From Acetobacter oeni (GTDB lineage Bacteria; Pseudomonadota; Alphaproteobacteria; Acetobacterales; Acetobacteraceae): 64,000 bases of DNA. Below the pieces are notes generated by a model, which was not told the origin of the DNA, did not search any database, and saw nothing but the letters and a program-made list of their open reading frames with translations. Below, in pieces: positions 26,822-36,833 of the stretch (within the stretch, counting starts at the first letter, position 1; the number at the start of each line of letters is the position of its first letter). A program made the translations under genes and the position numbers. The stretch covers positions 1-64,000 of the forward strand of contig NZ_WOTA01000010.1 of assembly GCF_011516825.1 (NCBI RefSeq), given 5' to 3'.

Positions 26822-27334
26822 ATGTCCACCACTCGTCCCTGCCAGACTTCATTGTATGTCAGACATACAACGCACCTGGTTGCTGTTCTCACGCTTTTTA
26901 CACTGACAGCCTGTTCAGGCGGCGATAAGGCCAGCGACCTGACCGCGCCGAGAAATCACCTTCTCAGCGAGGATCGTGGAGCGACCGGAGGTGATGACCA
27001 GCTAAACGGGGGTGTTAACGCCTACCTGTGGCGTGGTGCTCTGGATACCCTGTCCTTCATGCCTATTGCGTCGGCTGACGCCGTAGGAGGCTTCATCCTG
27101 ACCGACTGGTATACACCGCCGGCAGCACATGGTGAGCGTTTTAAGATTACGGCCTATATTCTTGACCGCCGCCTCCGTTCCGATGCCCTGCGGGTAAGTG
27201 TTTTCCGCCAGATGCAGCAGGATGGCGCCTGGATTGATACGCCGCCAGCCGCGAACATGGCATCGGACATTACATCGAAAATCCTGGCACGGGCACGTGA
27301 GCTTCGGGCCGACAACGGAAACCGCGACAACTGA
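26822..27334 (+). CDS. DUF3576 lipoprotein
   Basis: This 170-aa protein has a lipoprotein signal (HLVAVLTLFTLTACSGGD, lipobox LTAC). The DUF3576 core covers VNAYLWRGALDTLSFMPIAS, GGFILTDWYTPP, ERFKITAYILDRRLRSDALRV and the tail ASDITSKILARARELR. It is probably anchored in the outer membrane facing the periplasm. ATG at 26822 follows AGGAG. The following genes are leuS, lptE and holA, an arrangement widely conserved in alphaproteobacteria, where DUF3576 is thought to belong to the envelope. Exact role unknown. Confidence 0.85.
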   Translation: MSTTRPCQTSLYVRHTTHLVAVLTLFTLTACSGGDKASDLTAPRNHLLSEDRGATGGDDQLNGGVNAYLWRGALDTLSFMPIASADAVGGFILTDWYTPPAAHGERFKITAYILDRRLRSDALRVSVFRQMQQDGAWIDTPPAANMASDITSKILARARELRADNGNRDN

Positions 27335-27452
27335 GATCAGGCAGCGCCTCCCGGCTATTGTCGGGAGCAACCTGTCAGCGTGATCCGGCTCATATCCGCT
27401 TCTTTACGCAGCACATTATGAGCCTTTTTTTCTGTATCCTGGATAAGACACC

Positions 27453-30071
27453 ATGACTGCCGATGATACTCTGACCCATTACGACTTTCGCAACGTGGAA
27501 AGCCACTGGCAGGAAGAATGGGAGAAGGCCGGTGTCTTTACGGTTCCCGATATTCCGCCTGCCGGAAAACCGAAATACTATGTCCTGGAAATGTTTCCCT
27601 ATCCGTCCGGGCAGCTTCATATGGGCCATGTGCGGAATTACGCGCTGGGCGATGTAATCGCGCGGTATAAACGGGCACGTGGGTTCTCGGTTCTGCATCC
27701 GATGGGATGGGATGCGTTTGGGTTGCCCGCTGAAAATGCAGCGCGTGAGCGTGGCGTACATCCGAAAGAGTGGACCCTGGCGAATATTGCCGCGATGCGT
27801 GAGACATTGCAGCGTCTGGGATTTTCGCTCAACTGGGATCGGGAAATTGCCACGTGCCTGCCGGATTACTACGGCAAGCAGCAGAAGCTGTTTCTGGATT
27901 TCCTGAAAGCCGGTCTGGTTGACCGGCGGGAATCCTGGGTGAACTGGGACCCGGTGGATCATACGGTTCTGGCTAACGAACAGGTTGTCGATGGCAAGGG
28001 CTGGCGTTCCGGGGCGCTGATCGAAAAAAAGAAGCTTTCGCAGTGGTTTCTGCGCATTACGAAATTCGCGCCGGATCTGCTGGACGGGCTGAAAACACTG
28101 AAGCGCTGGCCGGACCGGGTCCGGGTGATGCAGGAGCGCTGGATCGGCCGGTCAGAGGGGGCGCGTCTGCGGTTTTCACTTGCTCAGCCGCCTCATGGGT
28201 TTGATGAGAATCTTGACTCCGTTGAAGTGTTCACCACCCGACCGGAAACATTGTTCGGCATGTCGTTTCTGGCCATTGCTCCGGATCATCCGCTCGCCGC
28301 CAAAGTGGCGGCCCGGAATACGGAGGCCGCCGCATTTGTGGCCGAGTGTCGCCGGATGGGAACATCTGTCGAGGCGGTTGAAACAGCGGAGAAGCGCGGG
28401 CTGGATACCGGGCTCCGGGTCAGCCACCCCTTTTTACCGGATGCGACTTTCCCGGTCTGGATCGCCAACTTCGTACTGATGGATTATGGCACCGGCGCAC
28501 TGTTCGGCTGCCCCTCCGGCGACCAGCGCGATCTGGATTTCGCCCGTAAATACGATCTTCCTGTCAAAGCTGTCGTGCTGCCGGCGGGCGAGGATGCCGC
28601 GAGCTTCGGGATTACGAAGAAGGCGTGGACCGGCGAAGGCACGATGATCAATTCCGGATTTCTGGATGGAGAGACCTGCGAAGCGGCCCGGAAAGAAGCG
28701 ATTGCCCGCCTTGAGGGGCTTGGAATCGGAAGTGGCGTCGTTAACTGGCGGCTACGGGACTGGGGTGTCTCGCGTCAGCGTTACTGGGGCTGCCCGATCC
28801 CGGTCATTCACTGTGAGAGCTGCGGCGCCGTGCCGGTTCCGGATGACCAGCTTCCTGTCGTGCTGCCGGAAGATGTCACCTTTGACCGGCCGGGGAACCC
28901 GCTCGATCATCACCCGACATGGAAGCATGTGTCCTGCCCGTCCTGCGGTAAGCCAGCCTTACGCGAAACGGACACGTTCGATACGTTTGTCGACAGCTCC
29001 TGGTATTTCGCGCGGTTCACCGCGCCGCATGCCGATACGCCGACGGTGCGGGCCGCAGCGGACGGGTGGCTGGCGGTCGATCAGTATATTGGCGGCATCG
29101 AACATGCCATTCTGCACTTGCTCTATGCCCGTTTCTTTACGCGGGCCATGCGGGAAACCGGCCATCTCGACGTGACCGAACCCTTTGCCGGGCTCTTTAC
29201 GCAGGGCATGGTCAATCACGAGAGCTACAAAGACAGTGACGGAAACTGGCTGTATCCGGAAGAAGTGGAGCGCGGTTCTTCCGGTGCGACGCATCGCGGG
29301 ACCGGCAATGCTGTAACGGTTGGCCGTGTCGAGAAGATGTCCAAATCGAAGCGGAACACGGTGGCGCCGTCGGCAATCATCGATCGGTTTGGTGCTGATA
29401 CCGCCCGCTGGTTCGTGCTTTCGGACAGCCCGCCGGAACGGGATATGGAGTGGACGGAGGCCGGGGTTGCCGGTGCGGGGCGCTTCGTGCAGCGGCTGTT
29501 CCGCATCGTACGAAGCGTGGTGGCCGATTGTACGGCGGATGCGGCGCTTCCGGATGACATCTCCACAGCGGGAGACACATTGCGGCGTGCGACGCATCGC
29601 ACGATTGCGGCCGTGACGGAGGCTCTTGAGGGGTTTGCCGTCAATGTCGCCGTGGCGCGGCTGCATGAGCTGACCTCGGCGCTGGCTGATGCCGAGCGTT
29701 CCGCGAAAGAAGCCGGAGTCGCATTCGCGCGGCGTGAAGCGGCGCGGACGCTCTCGCTGCTTGTCGCGCCGATGATGCCACATCTGGCGGAAGAGCTTCT
29801 GGCGGCGCTTGAGCCGGGTCAGTCTCTGGCGGCTGAGCGGAGCTGGCCGGAAGCCGATCCGGCTTTGCTGGCTGTGACGCAGGTTCATCTTGCGGTTCAG
29901 ATCATGGGGAAACTGCGCGGCACGATCGAAGCGGAGCCTGATGAAGACCCGGCGGCTGTGCTGGCGCGTGCCGAAGCGGAACCTAATGTGGCCCGGCTTC
30001 TTGAGGGGCAGCGGATCGTGAAGCGTATTCATGTCCCGAACCGGATCGTCAATTTCGTGGTGGCAAAATAA
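27453..30071 (+). CDS. leuS: leucyl-tRNA synthetase
   Basis: This 872-aa class I enzyme charges tRNA-Leu. The HIGH-type motif is in [17 protein letters not shown], and the KMSKS motif is in [10 protein letters not shown] near residue 630. A CP1 editing domain lies between ([35 protein letters not shown]), and a cysteine-pair segment follows it ([18 protein letters not shown]). The C-terminal anticodon-binding part ([11 protein letters not shown]) is intact. It is the first long plus-strand gene with clearly G-rich codons. lptE starts directly after its stop. Confidence 0.95.
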   Translation: MTADDTLTHYDFRNVESHWQEEWEKAGVFTVPDIPPAGKPKYYVLEMFPYPSGQLHMGHVRNYALGDVIARYKRARGFSVLHPMGWDAFGLPAENAARERGVHPKEWTLANIAAMRETLQRLGFSLNWDREIATCLPDYYGKQQKLFLDFLKAGLVDRRESWVNWDPVDHTVLANEQVVDGKGWRSGALIEKKKLSQWFLRITKFAPDLLDGLKTLKRWPDRVRVMQERWIGRSEGARLRFSLAQPPHGFDENLDSVEVFTTRPETLFGMSFLAIAPDHPLAAKVAARNTEAAAFVAECRRMGTSVEAVETAEKRGLDTGLRVSHPFLPDATFPVWIANFVLMDYGTGALFGCPSGDQRDLDFARKYDLPVKAVVLPAGEDAASFGITKKAWTGEGTMINSGFLDGETCEAARKEAIARLEGLGIGSGVVNWRLRDWGVSRQRYWGCPIPVIHCESCGAVPVPDDQLPVVLPEDVTFDRPGNPLDHHPTWKHVSCPSCGKPALRETDTFDTFVDSSWYFARFTAPHADTPTVRAAADGWLAVDQYIGGIEHAILHLLYARFFTRAMRETGHLDVTEPFAGLFTQGMVNHESYKDSDGNWLYPEEVERGSSGATHRGTGNAVTVGRVEKMSKSKRNTVAPSAIIDRFGADTARWFVLSDSPPERDMEWTEAGVAGAGRFVQRLFRIVRSVVADCTADAALPDDISTAGDTLRRATHRTIAAVTEALEGFAVNVAVARLHELTSALADAERSAKEAGVAFARREAARTLSLLVAPMMPHLAEELLAALEPGQSLAAERSWPEADPALLAVTQVHLAVQIMGKLRGTIEAEPDEDPAAVLARAEAEPNVARLLEGQRIVKRIHVPNRIVNFVVAK

Positions 30072-30773
30072 ATGAGCGTTTCACGCAACCGTTTCTCCGC
30101 TCTGCTGACAAAGGTTGCGTGCAGGCTCGTGCTGACTGCGCCGCTCTGCATTACGGCGTGTGGTTTCCAGCCGCTTTATCAGGATACGGCGCATCATGCC
30201 GGCGTCAGTGAAACGCTGAAGCGGATCTATGTCGCCGGGATTCCGGATCGTTACGGCCAGCTTGTGCGGCTGGCTCTGCAGCAGGACATGGCAGGCGCGG
30301 GGCCGGAAGATCCCGACGGGTATACGATCTATGTGAGCCCTTCAATGAGCAACGAGTCCGTCGATATTCACGCCGACAACACTTCGGGCCGGAACCGTGT
30401 CGTGGGACGCGCCCACTGGCGGCTGTTTACTGTCGGCCAGCATCCCAAACTGCTTGCGGAAGGGGATGCGACGACAATGGATGGAATCAATAATACCTTC
30501 GAGCAGTATTTTGCTCAAAACATGAATACCGAGACGTTGCAGACCCGTGTGGCGCAGACGCTTGCTGAGAGTGTGACGCAGCAGGTGGCCATCTGGTTTG
30601 AAACAAAGGCGCCGACCGAGAAAAACAAGAAGAAAGCACCTGTCTATTATCCGATCCCGAATGGCATGCCTAACTCCAGTGAGGAGCAGCCTGTCGAACG
30701 GGCCGGTGATGACGGTCTGCCGGCGATGGCCACCGGGCGGCTGGACCCGAACAGCGATCCTACCAACTACTAA
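30072..30773 (+). CDS. lptE: LPS-assembly lipoprotein LptE-like
   Basis: This 233-aa lipoprotein has lipobox LCITACGFQPLY near residue 30; C-G-F-Q-P-L-Y is the usual LptE start. The core includes IYVAGIPDRYGQLVRLALQQDM and VVGRAHWRLF. LptE plugs the LptD outer-membrane channel that places lipopolysaccharide in the outer leaflet. It begins immediately after the leuS stop and is followed by holA after 23 bp, an order seen in many alphaproteobacteria. The last 50 residues are polar and probably disordered, which is longer than usual. Confidence 0.87.
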   Translation: MSVSRNRFSALLTKVACRLVLTAPLCITACGFQPLYQDTAHHAGVSETLKRIYVAGIPDRYGQLVRLALQQDMAGAGPEDPDGYTIYVSPSMSNESVDIHADNTSGRNRVVGRAHWRLFTVGQHPKLLAEGDATTMDGINNTFEQYFAQNMNTETLQTRVAQTLAESVTQQVAIWFETKAPTEKNKKKAPVYYPIPNGMPNSSEEQPVERAGDDGLPAMATGRLDPNSDPTNY

Positions 30774-30796
30774 AAGACAGGCGGGCTGATTGCGGC

Positions 30797-31816
30797 ATGG
30801 TGAAGGTCGATACCCGCTCGATCGGTAAGGTGCTGAATGCGCCGGATGCCTGGCGTTTTGTTCTGCTGCATGGTGATGACAGCGGGCTGATCCGGGAATA
30901 TGCGTCCGATCTGGTGAAGCGCGTGGCCGGATCGCTGGACGACCCGTTCCGGGTGGCCGCGCTGTCGCGCGAGACGCATGACCGTTTTGAGGAAGAAGCG
31001 ACGGCTTTGTCGCTGGACGGCGGGCAGCGGGTGGTCTGGGTTCGGGAGGGGACGGACAGCCTTGCCCGGCCTGTTTCCTCTGTTCTGGACGGCGCGGGTT
31101 CGGCGGTGATTATTGTCGAGGCCGGTGTGCTGCCGGCACGGGGAAAGCTGCGGAAGCTGGCGGAGGAGCGGTCGGATTCCGCATCAATCGGGTGTTATCC
31201 GGAGGAAGGCCGCGCGCTGGAGAATTCGGTGCGACAGATGTTCGCTGAGCGGCAGGTCGGGATCACATCCGAGGCGCTGGGCTGGCTGGTGTCTCAGTTA
31301 GGGGCGGATCGGATCGGGGTTCGCAATGAGATTGAGAAACTGGCGCTCTATGCCGGTCCAGATCATGAACTGGACCTGGAGGATGTCCGGATCTGTATTG
31401 GTGATTCCGGTTCGGCTTCGATTGATGATTCGGTGTTTCTTGCCATGGAGGGCGACCGGGGCGGCACGGATCTGGCGCTGGAGCGGGCTTTGTCCGAGGG
31501 GGCGAATCCTGTGGCGGTGGCGCGGGTTCTGCTGGGGCATATCGGGCGCCTGCGGCGGGTGAAGGCGGCGACGGAACAGGGGCAGTCTCAGTCGGAGGCC
31601 ATGAAGTCGCTGCGTCCGCCGGTGTTTTTCAAAAAACAGCAGGGGTTTGAGCGGGCGCTTGGTCTGTGGTCCCTGCCCGCGCTGACGGACCTGGCACGAC
31701 GGACGCAGGCGTTTGAGCTTTCATGCAAGCAGACCGGGGCGATGGATGTGCTGCTGTGCCGGCGGCATCTTTCGGTCATTGCGGCGCGGGCCGCGGCGGC
31801 GGCCCGGAGACGATGA
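30797..31816 (+). CDS. holA: DNA polymerase III delta subunit
   Basis: This 339-aa clamp-loader subunit opens the sliding clamp. Features include the N-terminal WRFVLLHGDDSGLIREYASDL, the LVSQLGADRIGVRNEIEKLALY region, the short DSVFLAMEGD segment, and a C-terminal collar-type helical domain (VARVLLGHIGRLRRVKAATEQG). Length is typical. In many alphaproteobacteria this gene lies by parB near the origin; here queA follows and parB is absent. Confidence 0.88.
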   Translation: MVKVDTRSIGKVLNAPDAWRFVLLHGDDSGLIREYASDLVKRVAGSLDDPFRVAALSRETHDRFEEEATALSLDGGQRVVWVREGTDSLARPVSSVLDGAGSAVIIVEAGVLPARGKLRKLAEERSDSASIGCYPEEGRALENSVRQMFAERQVGITSEALGWLVSQLGADRIGVRNEIEKLALYAGPDHELDLEDVRICIGDSGSASIDDSVFLAMEGDRGGTDLALERALSEGANPVAVARVLLGHIGRLRRVKAATEQGQSQSEAMKSLRPPVFFKKQQGFERALGLWSLPALTDLARRTQAFELSCKQTGAMDVLLCRRHLSVIAARAAAAARRR

Positions 31817-32464
31817 GGACGGGTGGCGGCATGGCGCTGTGTTCCTGATCAGACTGGATGATTTGTGACAGAAGACCTGTCTCCGTGATCGGGGACCAAC
31901 CGTTTTTTGTGTGGGATCTGTTGCGGGGACAGGACGGAGTCAGGGTGGATTCCGGACTGTTACGGACTTTTTTGTTTTACATTCGCAATATAAATCCGGT
32001 GTAGTTTCCGGGACCTGGAAGATTGCGGATCGCGCTCTTCGGGGAGAGTTTTCCAGCAGGGTATGGGGAGCCTGTCAGCCGGGCTGTGATCCCTGCGGGA
32101 GGCGCGTGTTCCTGTATTATCTGTCCGGATATTGTTTGCGGGTGAAATTCCGGCACGCCTCTGGCTCTGGTCGCATGAAGTGTTGCTGCTTTTCTCAGGG
32201 CCTTGCTCTGAAACCCGCCAGAGGCCGGGGCCTTTGGAACCCGGTTTGTTTATCAACGGATCGGGACGCAGGGGCCTGCGGCTCCTGTCGGGTTCGGGCA
32301 GAGCCCGGGCTGGCACCGACCCGTGGAAAATCACCCCTCAACAGTTAACGCTAACAAAACCTGTCCGAACGCCACGATCTCTGTCGGGTTGTGAGTGAGG
32401 TTGGAGTCGGTTCATCGTGAAGAGGCTGGCGCAAAGGAGCCGGAATTCGTAAAGGCTGCGGCCT
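31817..32464. other. 648-bp intergenic region between holA and queA
   Basis: The first about 370 bp hold no gene I can support. The second part carries a full repeat copy (32191-32318). No promoter was confidently assigned to queA. Confidence 0.55.
32191..32318 (+). repeat. dispersed palindromic repeat, copy 4
   Basis: A nearly complete copy: TCTCAGGGCCTTGCTCTGAA, GCCAGAGGCC...GCCTTTGG, GTTTATCAACGGATCGGGAC, AGGGGCCTGCGGCTCCTG and TTCGGGCAGAGCCCGGG. The same order of blocks appears inverted at 48356-48472, 54177-54296 and 61350-61465. Confidence 0.75.
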
Positions 32465-33535
32465 ATGGACGATCTTACTGCTGATTTCGACTTTGACCTG
32501 CCGCAGGAACGGATTGCGCAGCATCCGGTGAAGCCGCGAGACAGTGCGCGGCTGCTGGATGTGCCGTGTGATCCGGGGGTGCCGGTTGTGGACCGGCATG
32601 TCCGGGATCTGCCGGGGCTGTTGCGGGCCGGGGATCTGCTGGTGGCCAATGATACGGCGGTGATTCCGGCGCAGCTGCATGCGCGGCGGGGCGTGGCTAA
32701 GATCGGGGTGACGCTGGATCAGCATCAGGCGGACGGGTCGTGGAGCGCGCTGATTAAAAATTCGAAGCGGCTGCGGACGGGAGATGTGCTGACGTTTCCC
32801 GGGGCTTCGGACGGGGATGTGGCGACGGTTGCGAGCCTGGATGGCGAAGGCGGGGCGACGTTGCGGTTTTCCTGTGAGGGAGAAGCGTTTGACGGCTTTC
32901 TCCGCAAGGCGGGGGCGCTGGCGTTGCCGCCCTATATTGCGCGTCCTTCAGGGCCGACGGCGGAGGACGAAGTCGATTACCGGACGATTTTCGCGGAACA
33001 TCGGGGGGCTGTGGCAGCGCCGACGGCGGGGCTGCATTTCACCCCGGAGTTGCTGGCCAGGCTGGATGAGGCGGGTATCGGGCGGGAGACGCTGACGCTG
33101 CATGTGGGGGCCGGGACGTTTCTTCCGGTTCGGTCGGAGACATTGTCGGCGCATAAGATGCATGCGGAGCGGGGGATCATCACGCGGCGGGCGGCGGACC
33201 GGATCAACGAGACGCGGGCGCAGGGCGGCCGGATCGTTGCGGTGGGGACAACATCGCTGCGGCTGCTGGAGAGTGCGGCGGATGAGGGTGGCACGGTGAG
33301 GCCGTTTGACGGGGAGACGTCGATTTTCATTCATCCGGGGTATCGGTTCCGGGCGGTGGATCTGCTGATGACGAATTTCCATCTGCCGCGTTCGACGCTG
33401 TTCATGCTGGTCTGTGCGTTTGCGGGGACGGAGCGGATGCGGGCGGCTTATGCGCATGCGGTGTCGGACGGGTACCGGTTTTATTCTTATGGGGATGCGT
33501 GTCTGTTACGCCGGACGGACGCGGTTTGTCCGTAA
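32465..33535 (+). CDS. queA: S-adenosylmethionine:tRNA ribosyltransferase-isomerase
   Basis: This 356-aa enzyme makes epoxyqueuosine in tRNA from SAM and preQ1-tRNA. Family motifs include the start DFDFDLPQERIAQHP, DLLVANDTAVIPAQLHA, VAAPTAGLHFTPELL, LTLHVGAGTFLPVR, and the C-terminal FIHPGYRFRAVDLLMTNFHLP followed by STLFMLVCAFAG. It heads a queA-tgt-queG cluster covering three later steps of queuosine synthesis. Codons are strongly G-ending. Confidence 0.95.
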   Translation: MDDLTADFDFDLPQERIAQHPVKPRDSARLLDVPCDPGVPVVDRHVRDLPGLLRAGDLLVANDTAVIPAQLHARRGVAKIGVTLDQHQADGSWSALIKNSKRLRTGDVLTFPGASDGDVATVASLDGEGGATLRFSCEGEAFDGFLRKAGALALPPYIARPSGPTAEDEVDYRTIFAEHRGAVAAPTAGLHFTPELLARLDEAGIGRETLTLHVGAGTFLPVRSETLSAHKMHAERGIITRRAADRINETRAQGGRIVAVGTTSLRLLESAADEGGTVRPFDGETSIFIHPGYRFRAVDLLMTNFHLPRSTLFMLVCAFAGTERMRAAYAHAVSDGYRFYSYGDACLLRRTDAVCP

Positions 33536-33555
33536 CAGAATGGTTTGCAAGGATC

Positions 33556-33594
33556 CGCAACCTTTGCCGGGTTTCAGGGCGCTGCCCTGAGGCT
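33556..33594 (-). repeat. dispersed palindromic repeat, short copy 5
   Basis: Only the core block is present: CTTTGCCGGGTTTCAGGGCG followed by CTGCCCTGAGG. It lies in the 88-bp gap between queA and tgt. Confidence 0.6.
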
Positions 33595-33623
33595 TTTGCT
33601 ATGACTCAGAGAACTGGACCGAG

Positions 33624-34790
33624 ATGAAAAGCGACACATTCCGCTGGATCTGTGAATCCACCGATGGCGCGGCGCGGGCGGGGCGGCTGCAGACGGCGCA
33701 CGGGCCGGTTGAGACACCGACCTTCATGCCGGTTGGCACGGCCGGCACGGTCAAGGCTATGACGATGGATGCGGTGCGGTCCACGGGCGCGGGGATTGTG
33801 CTGGGCAATACGTATCATCTGATGCTGCGCCCGGGCGCGGAGCGGGTGCGGGCTCTGGGCGGGCTGCATCGGTTCATGGACTGGCCGGGACCGATTCTGA
33901 CGGATTCCGGCGGGTTTCAGGTGATGTCGCTCGGGGCGTTGCGGAAGCTGGATCAGGACGGGGTGACGTTTCAGTCGCATATTGACGGGTCGAAGCACCG
34001 GCTGGACCCGGAGCGTTCGACGGTGATTCAGCATGCGCTGGATGCGACGATCACGATGTGTCTGGATGAATGTCCGGCGCTGCCGGCGGCGCCTGAGGCG
34101 ATTGCGGCTTCTATGCGGATGTCGATGCGGTGGGCGGCGCGGTCCCGCGAGGCGTTTGTGGCGCGTCCGGGTTACGGGCAGTTCGGGATTGTGCAGGGCG
34201 GGACGGAGCCGGAGCTGCGGGCGGAGAGTGTGAAGGCGCTGACGGATATTGGTTTTGAGGGGTATGCGGTTGGCGGTCTGGCGGTTGGCGAGGGTCAGGC
34301 GCTGATGTTCTCGACGCTGGATGTGACGACGCCTCTGATGCCGGTCGATGCGCCGCGTTATCTGATGGGCGTGGGGACGCCGGACGATCTGCTGGGAGCG
34401 GTGGAGCGCGGGATCGACATGTTCGACTGCGTGATGCCGACGCGGGCGGGGCGGACGGCGCGGGCTTATACCGAGCGTGGGACTCTGAATCTGCGGAATG
34501 CGCGGTTTGCGGAGGATGCGCGGCCGCTCTCGCCGCATTGCGACTGTCTGGCGTGTTCGCGGCATTCGCGGGCGTATCTGCATCATCTGTTCCGGACGAA
34601 CGAGATTCTCGCGCCGATGCTGCTGACCTGGCATAATCTGGCGTATTATCAGCGGCTGATGCGGGGCATCCGGATGGCGATTGTCGATGGCACGTTGTCG
34701 GCGCACGGGGCGCATCTGCGGGCGGAATGGGCCATGGAGGACTGGTCTGAGGATGAGATGCCGCAGCCGGTCATTCCGCCTGTGCCCTGA
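33624..34790 (+). CDS. tgt: tRNA-guanine transglycosylase
   Basis: This 388-aa enzyme exchanges guanine 34 for preQ1 in tRNAs with GUN anticodons. Motifs: [42 protein letters not shown] (catalytic aspartate), the nucleophile region [12 protein letters not shown]...[13 protein letters not shown], and the zinc site [17 protein letters not shown]. Length is normal. Between queA and queG on the same strand. Confidence 0.95.
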   Translation: MKSDTFRWICESTDGAARAGRLQTAHGPVETPTFMPVGTAGTVKAMTMDAVRSTGAGIVLGNTYHLMLRPGAERVRALGGLHRFMDWPGPILTDSGGFQVMSLGALRKLDQDGVTFQSHIDGSKHRLDPERSTVIQHALDATITMCLDECPALPAAPEAIAASMRMSMRWAARSREAFVARPGYGQFGIVQGGTEPELRAESVKALTDIGFEGYAVGGLAVGEGQALMFSTLDVTTPLMPVDAPRYLMGVGTPDDLLGAVERGIDMFDCVMPTRAGRTARAYTERGTLNLRNARFAEDARPLSPHCDCLACSRHSRAYLHHLFRTNEILAPMLLTWHNLAYYQRLMRGIRMAIVDGTLSAHGAHLRAEWAMEDWSEDEMPQPVIPPVP

Positions 34791-34872
34791 TGATCGGGGC
34801 TATGTCCTCACCCGGTCGGGCGCGCGGCGGCCTGCGTGCTGACCTGTTTAATACAATGGGATTCGGGCGGAG

Positions 34873-35964
34873 ATGGTTTCCGGCGGGTTCGGGGCACGGG
34901 TTCCGGTGAGTTCTTCTTCTCTGGCGGAGCGCATTCGGGAGCGTGCTTTTGCGCTGGGGTTTGATGCGTTCGGGATTTGCGACGCGGAGACCGGCCCGGA
35001 GGCGGGTGAGCGGCTGAGGGCGTTTGTGGCGGACGGGCGGCACGGCACGATGGGCTGGCTGGCGGAGCGGGTGGAGGCACGGGCGCATCCGCAGGGGTTG
35101 TGGCCTGAGGCGCGGAGTGTGATTTCGGTCGGGATGTCTTATGCGCCTGAAGGCGATCCGCTGGCGACACTGGGGCTGCCGGGGGCGGGAAATATCTCGG
35201 TTTATGCACGGCATCGCGATTATCACGATATCATCAAGGGGTTGCTGAAGCATCTGGCGCAGTTCGTGGTGGTCGAGTCACGGCGTGGCGGGGTTGAGGC
35301 CGGGGTGAAGGTGTTTGTGGACACGGCGCCGGTGCCGGAGAAGCCGCTGGCGGAGCGGGCGGGGCTGGGCTGGCAGGGCAAGCACACGAATGTGGTGTCG
35401 CGGGACCATGGAAGCTGGCTGTTGCTGGGAGAGGTTTACACGACGCTCGTGCTGCCGCCGACGGCGCATCGGGCGGGGCAGTGCGGGAGTTGCACGCGGT
35501 GTCTGGTGGCGTGTCCGACGGATGCGTTTCCCGCGCCGTATGAGATGGATGCGCGGCGGTGCATTTCCTATCTGACGATCGAACATGCGGGGCCGGTTCC
35601 GGAAGAGTTTCGGGTGGCGATGGGGAACCGGATTTACGGCTGCGATGACTGTCTGGCGGCGTGTCCGTGGAACCGGTTTGCGGCGGAGTCCCGGCATCTG
35701 AAGCTGCGGGCGCGGGAGGATCTGGTGGCGCCGGATCTGGCGGAGCTGGCGGTTCTGGACGATTCGGGGTTCAGGCGGCTGTTTTCGGGGTCTCCGATCA
35801 AGCGGATCGGGCGGGGGCGGTTTGTGCGCAATGTCCTGATTGCCGCGGGCAATTCCGGGGACGCCCGGCTGCTGGAGGTGGTGCAGGGTTTGTGTGAGGA
35901 TTCCGATCCTGTTGTGGCGGAGGCGGCGCGGTGGGCGTGCGGGCGACTCGGGGCGGCGGAATGA
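34873..35964 (+). CDS. queG: epoxyqueuosine reductase
   Basis: This 363-aa enzyme reduces epoxyqueuosine to queuosine using cobalamin and Fe-S clusters. Two [4Fe-4S] motifs are visible: CGSCTRCLVACPT (about residue 205) and CDDCLAACPW (about 257). The central VDTAPVPEKPLAERAGLGW and GKHTNVVSR segments and a C-terminal HEAT-like part (IAAGNSGDARLLEVVQGL) are present. ATG 34873 is used; GTG 34906 (VSSSSLAER) is an alternative. The stop overlaps the start of the next small gene. Confidence 0.93.
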   Translation: MVSGGFGARVPVSSSSLAERIRERAFALGFDAFGICDAETGPEAGERLRAFVADGRHGTMGWLAERVEARAHPQGLWPEARSVISVGMSYAPEGDPLATLGLPGAGNISVYARHRDYHDIIKGLLKHLAQFVVVESRRGGVEAGVKVFVDTAPVPEKPLAERAGLGWQGKHTNVVSRDHGSWLLLGEVYTTLVLPPTAHRAGQCGSCTRCLVACPTDAFPAPYEMDARRCISYLTIEHAGPVPEEFRVAMGNRIYGCDDCLAACPWNRFAAESRHLKLRAREDLVAPDLAELAVLDDSGFRRLFSGSPIKRIGRGRFVRNVLIAAGNSGDARLLEVVQGLCEDSDPVVAEAARWACGRLGAAE

Positions 35965-36185
35965 CGCGGCATCTGGCCAAGCGCAGTCTGGTGCTCTCCG
36001 GCCATGGAACGAGTGTGGCGCTGGAGGCTGAGTTCTGGGACGTTCTGGACGGGATGGCGGCTGTGCGGGGGGAGTCCGTGGCGCAGCTGGTGGAGAGCAT
36101 TGACGTAACGCGCGATCCGGGGCGGCCGCTGGCGTCCGCGTTGCGGATTGCCGCGCTGCTGCATGTGAGATCGTCCGGCGTCTGA
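35961..36185 (+). CDS. ribbon-helix-helix domain protein
   Basis: This 74-aa protein resembles the ribbon-helix-helix type common in alphaproteobacteria: KRSLVLSGHGTSVALEAEFW (strand and first helix), VRGESVAQLVESIDVTRDPG and LASALRIAALLHV. It is probably a small DNA-binding protein. Its ATG overlaps the queG stop (ATGA at 35961-35964), so translation is coupled. Target unknown; a role in controlling queuosine genes is only a guess from position. Confidence 0.75.
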   Translation: MTRHLAKRSLVLSGHGTSVALEAEFWDVLDGMAAVRGESVAQLVESIDVTRDPGRPLASALRIAALLHVRSSGV

Positions 36186-36435
36186 GACTGGGGACGGATA
36201 GAGTGCCCGAGTCGCCCGCAGTCCACGGCGGATTTCCGGGGAACGAGACGTGCGATAGGCCGGCCGCATGCTTCCACGGGACGACAGAACCGGCCCCTTT
36301 TTGCGTTTAGCTAACAAGATGAAAAACTTATCTGCCGCCCCTATGATTATTAACTTTTCAGAAAGAGCAACTGCTCTAGCGTCCCTCCGGCGGCGGGAGA
36401 ACGCCGAAAATCGATCAAACCGAGATGAGGATTCC

Positions 36436-36615
36436 ATGTCTGCCAACGTCCTGCGTATGCCTCATTGTCCGCAGACCAGTCCGCTGATGATTTCGCATTC
36501 CCTGTTGCAGATGGCTGATGTTGTCTGGCGCGCCGGTCTGCCGGGGCTGGCGAAGGAGCTTGTGGGGCTGGCGCATTCCGCGATTGACCGGCCTTCTGAT
36601 CAGGCGGGGCTGTGA
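36436..36615 (+). CDS. small hypothetical protein, 59 aa
   Basis: GAGG lies 7 bases before the ATG. The protein is MSANVLRMPHCPQTSPLMIS followed by a helical stretch (LLQMADVVWRAGLPGLAKEL) and a short polar tail. No signal peptide. Function not recognised; a repeat copy follows immediately after the stop. Confidence 0.5.
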   Translation: MSANVLRMPHCPQTSPLMISHSLLQMADVVWRAGLPGLAKELVGLAHSAIDRPSDQAGL

Positions 36616-36754
36616 GTGCGCCCGGCTCTGCCCGAATCCGTCAGGGGTGCGTCACGCGAAAGCGTGCCATTGCACGACGGCCCCTGCGCCCCGACTGGCT
36701 GTTTTTCCGGAGGCCCCGGCTTCTGGCGGGTTTCAGGGCAACGCCCTGAGAACG
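36613..36754 (-). repeat. dispersed palindromic repeat, copy 6 with insertion
   Basis: It carries GCCCGGCTCTGCCC, GGCCCCTGCGCCCCGA, TTTTCCGGAGGCCCCGGCTT and GGGTTTCAGGGCAACGCCCT. Between the first two blocks is an extra hairpin-like segment (GTCACGCGAAAGCGTGCC), not seen in other copies. Confidence 0.65.
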
Positions 36755-36833
36755 GCAGCGACACATAATCCGGACAGAACCACGCGGTAAGGGTGGGCTT
36801 GGGCGGTTTTATCAGCGGTGCTAGAGTCGGATT

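Noticed and set aside
33606-34715. Minus-strand open frame opposite tgt
   Set aside because: The sequence is dominated by Arg, Pro, His and Gln, typical of an antisense frame of a G-rich gene.
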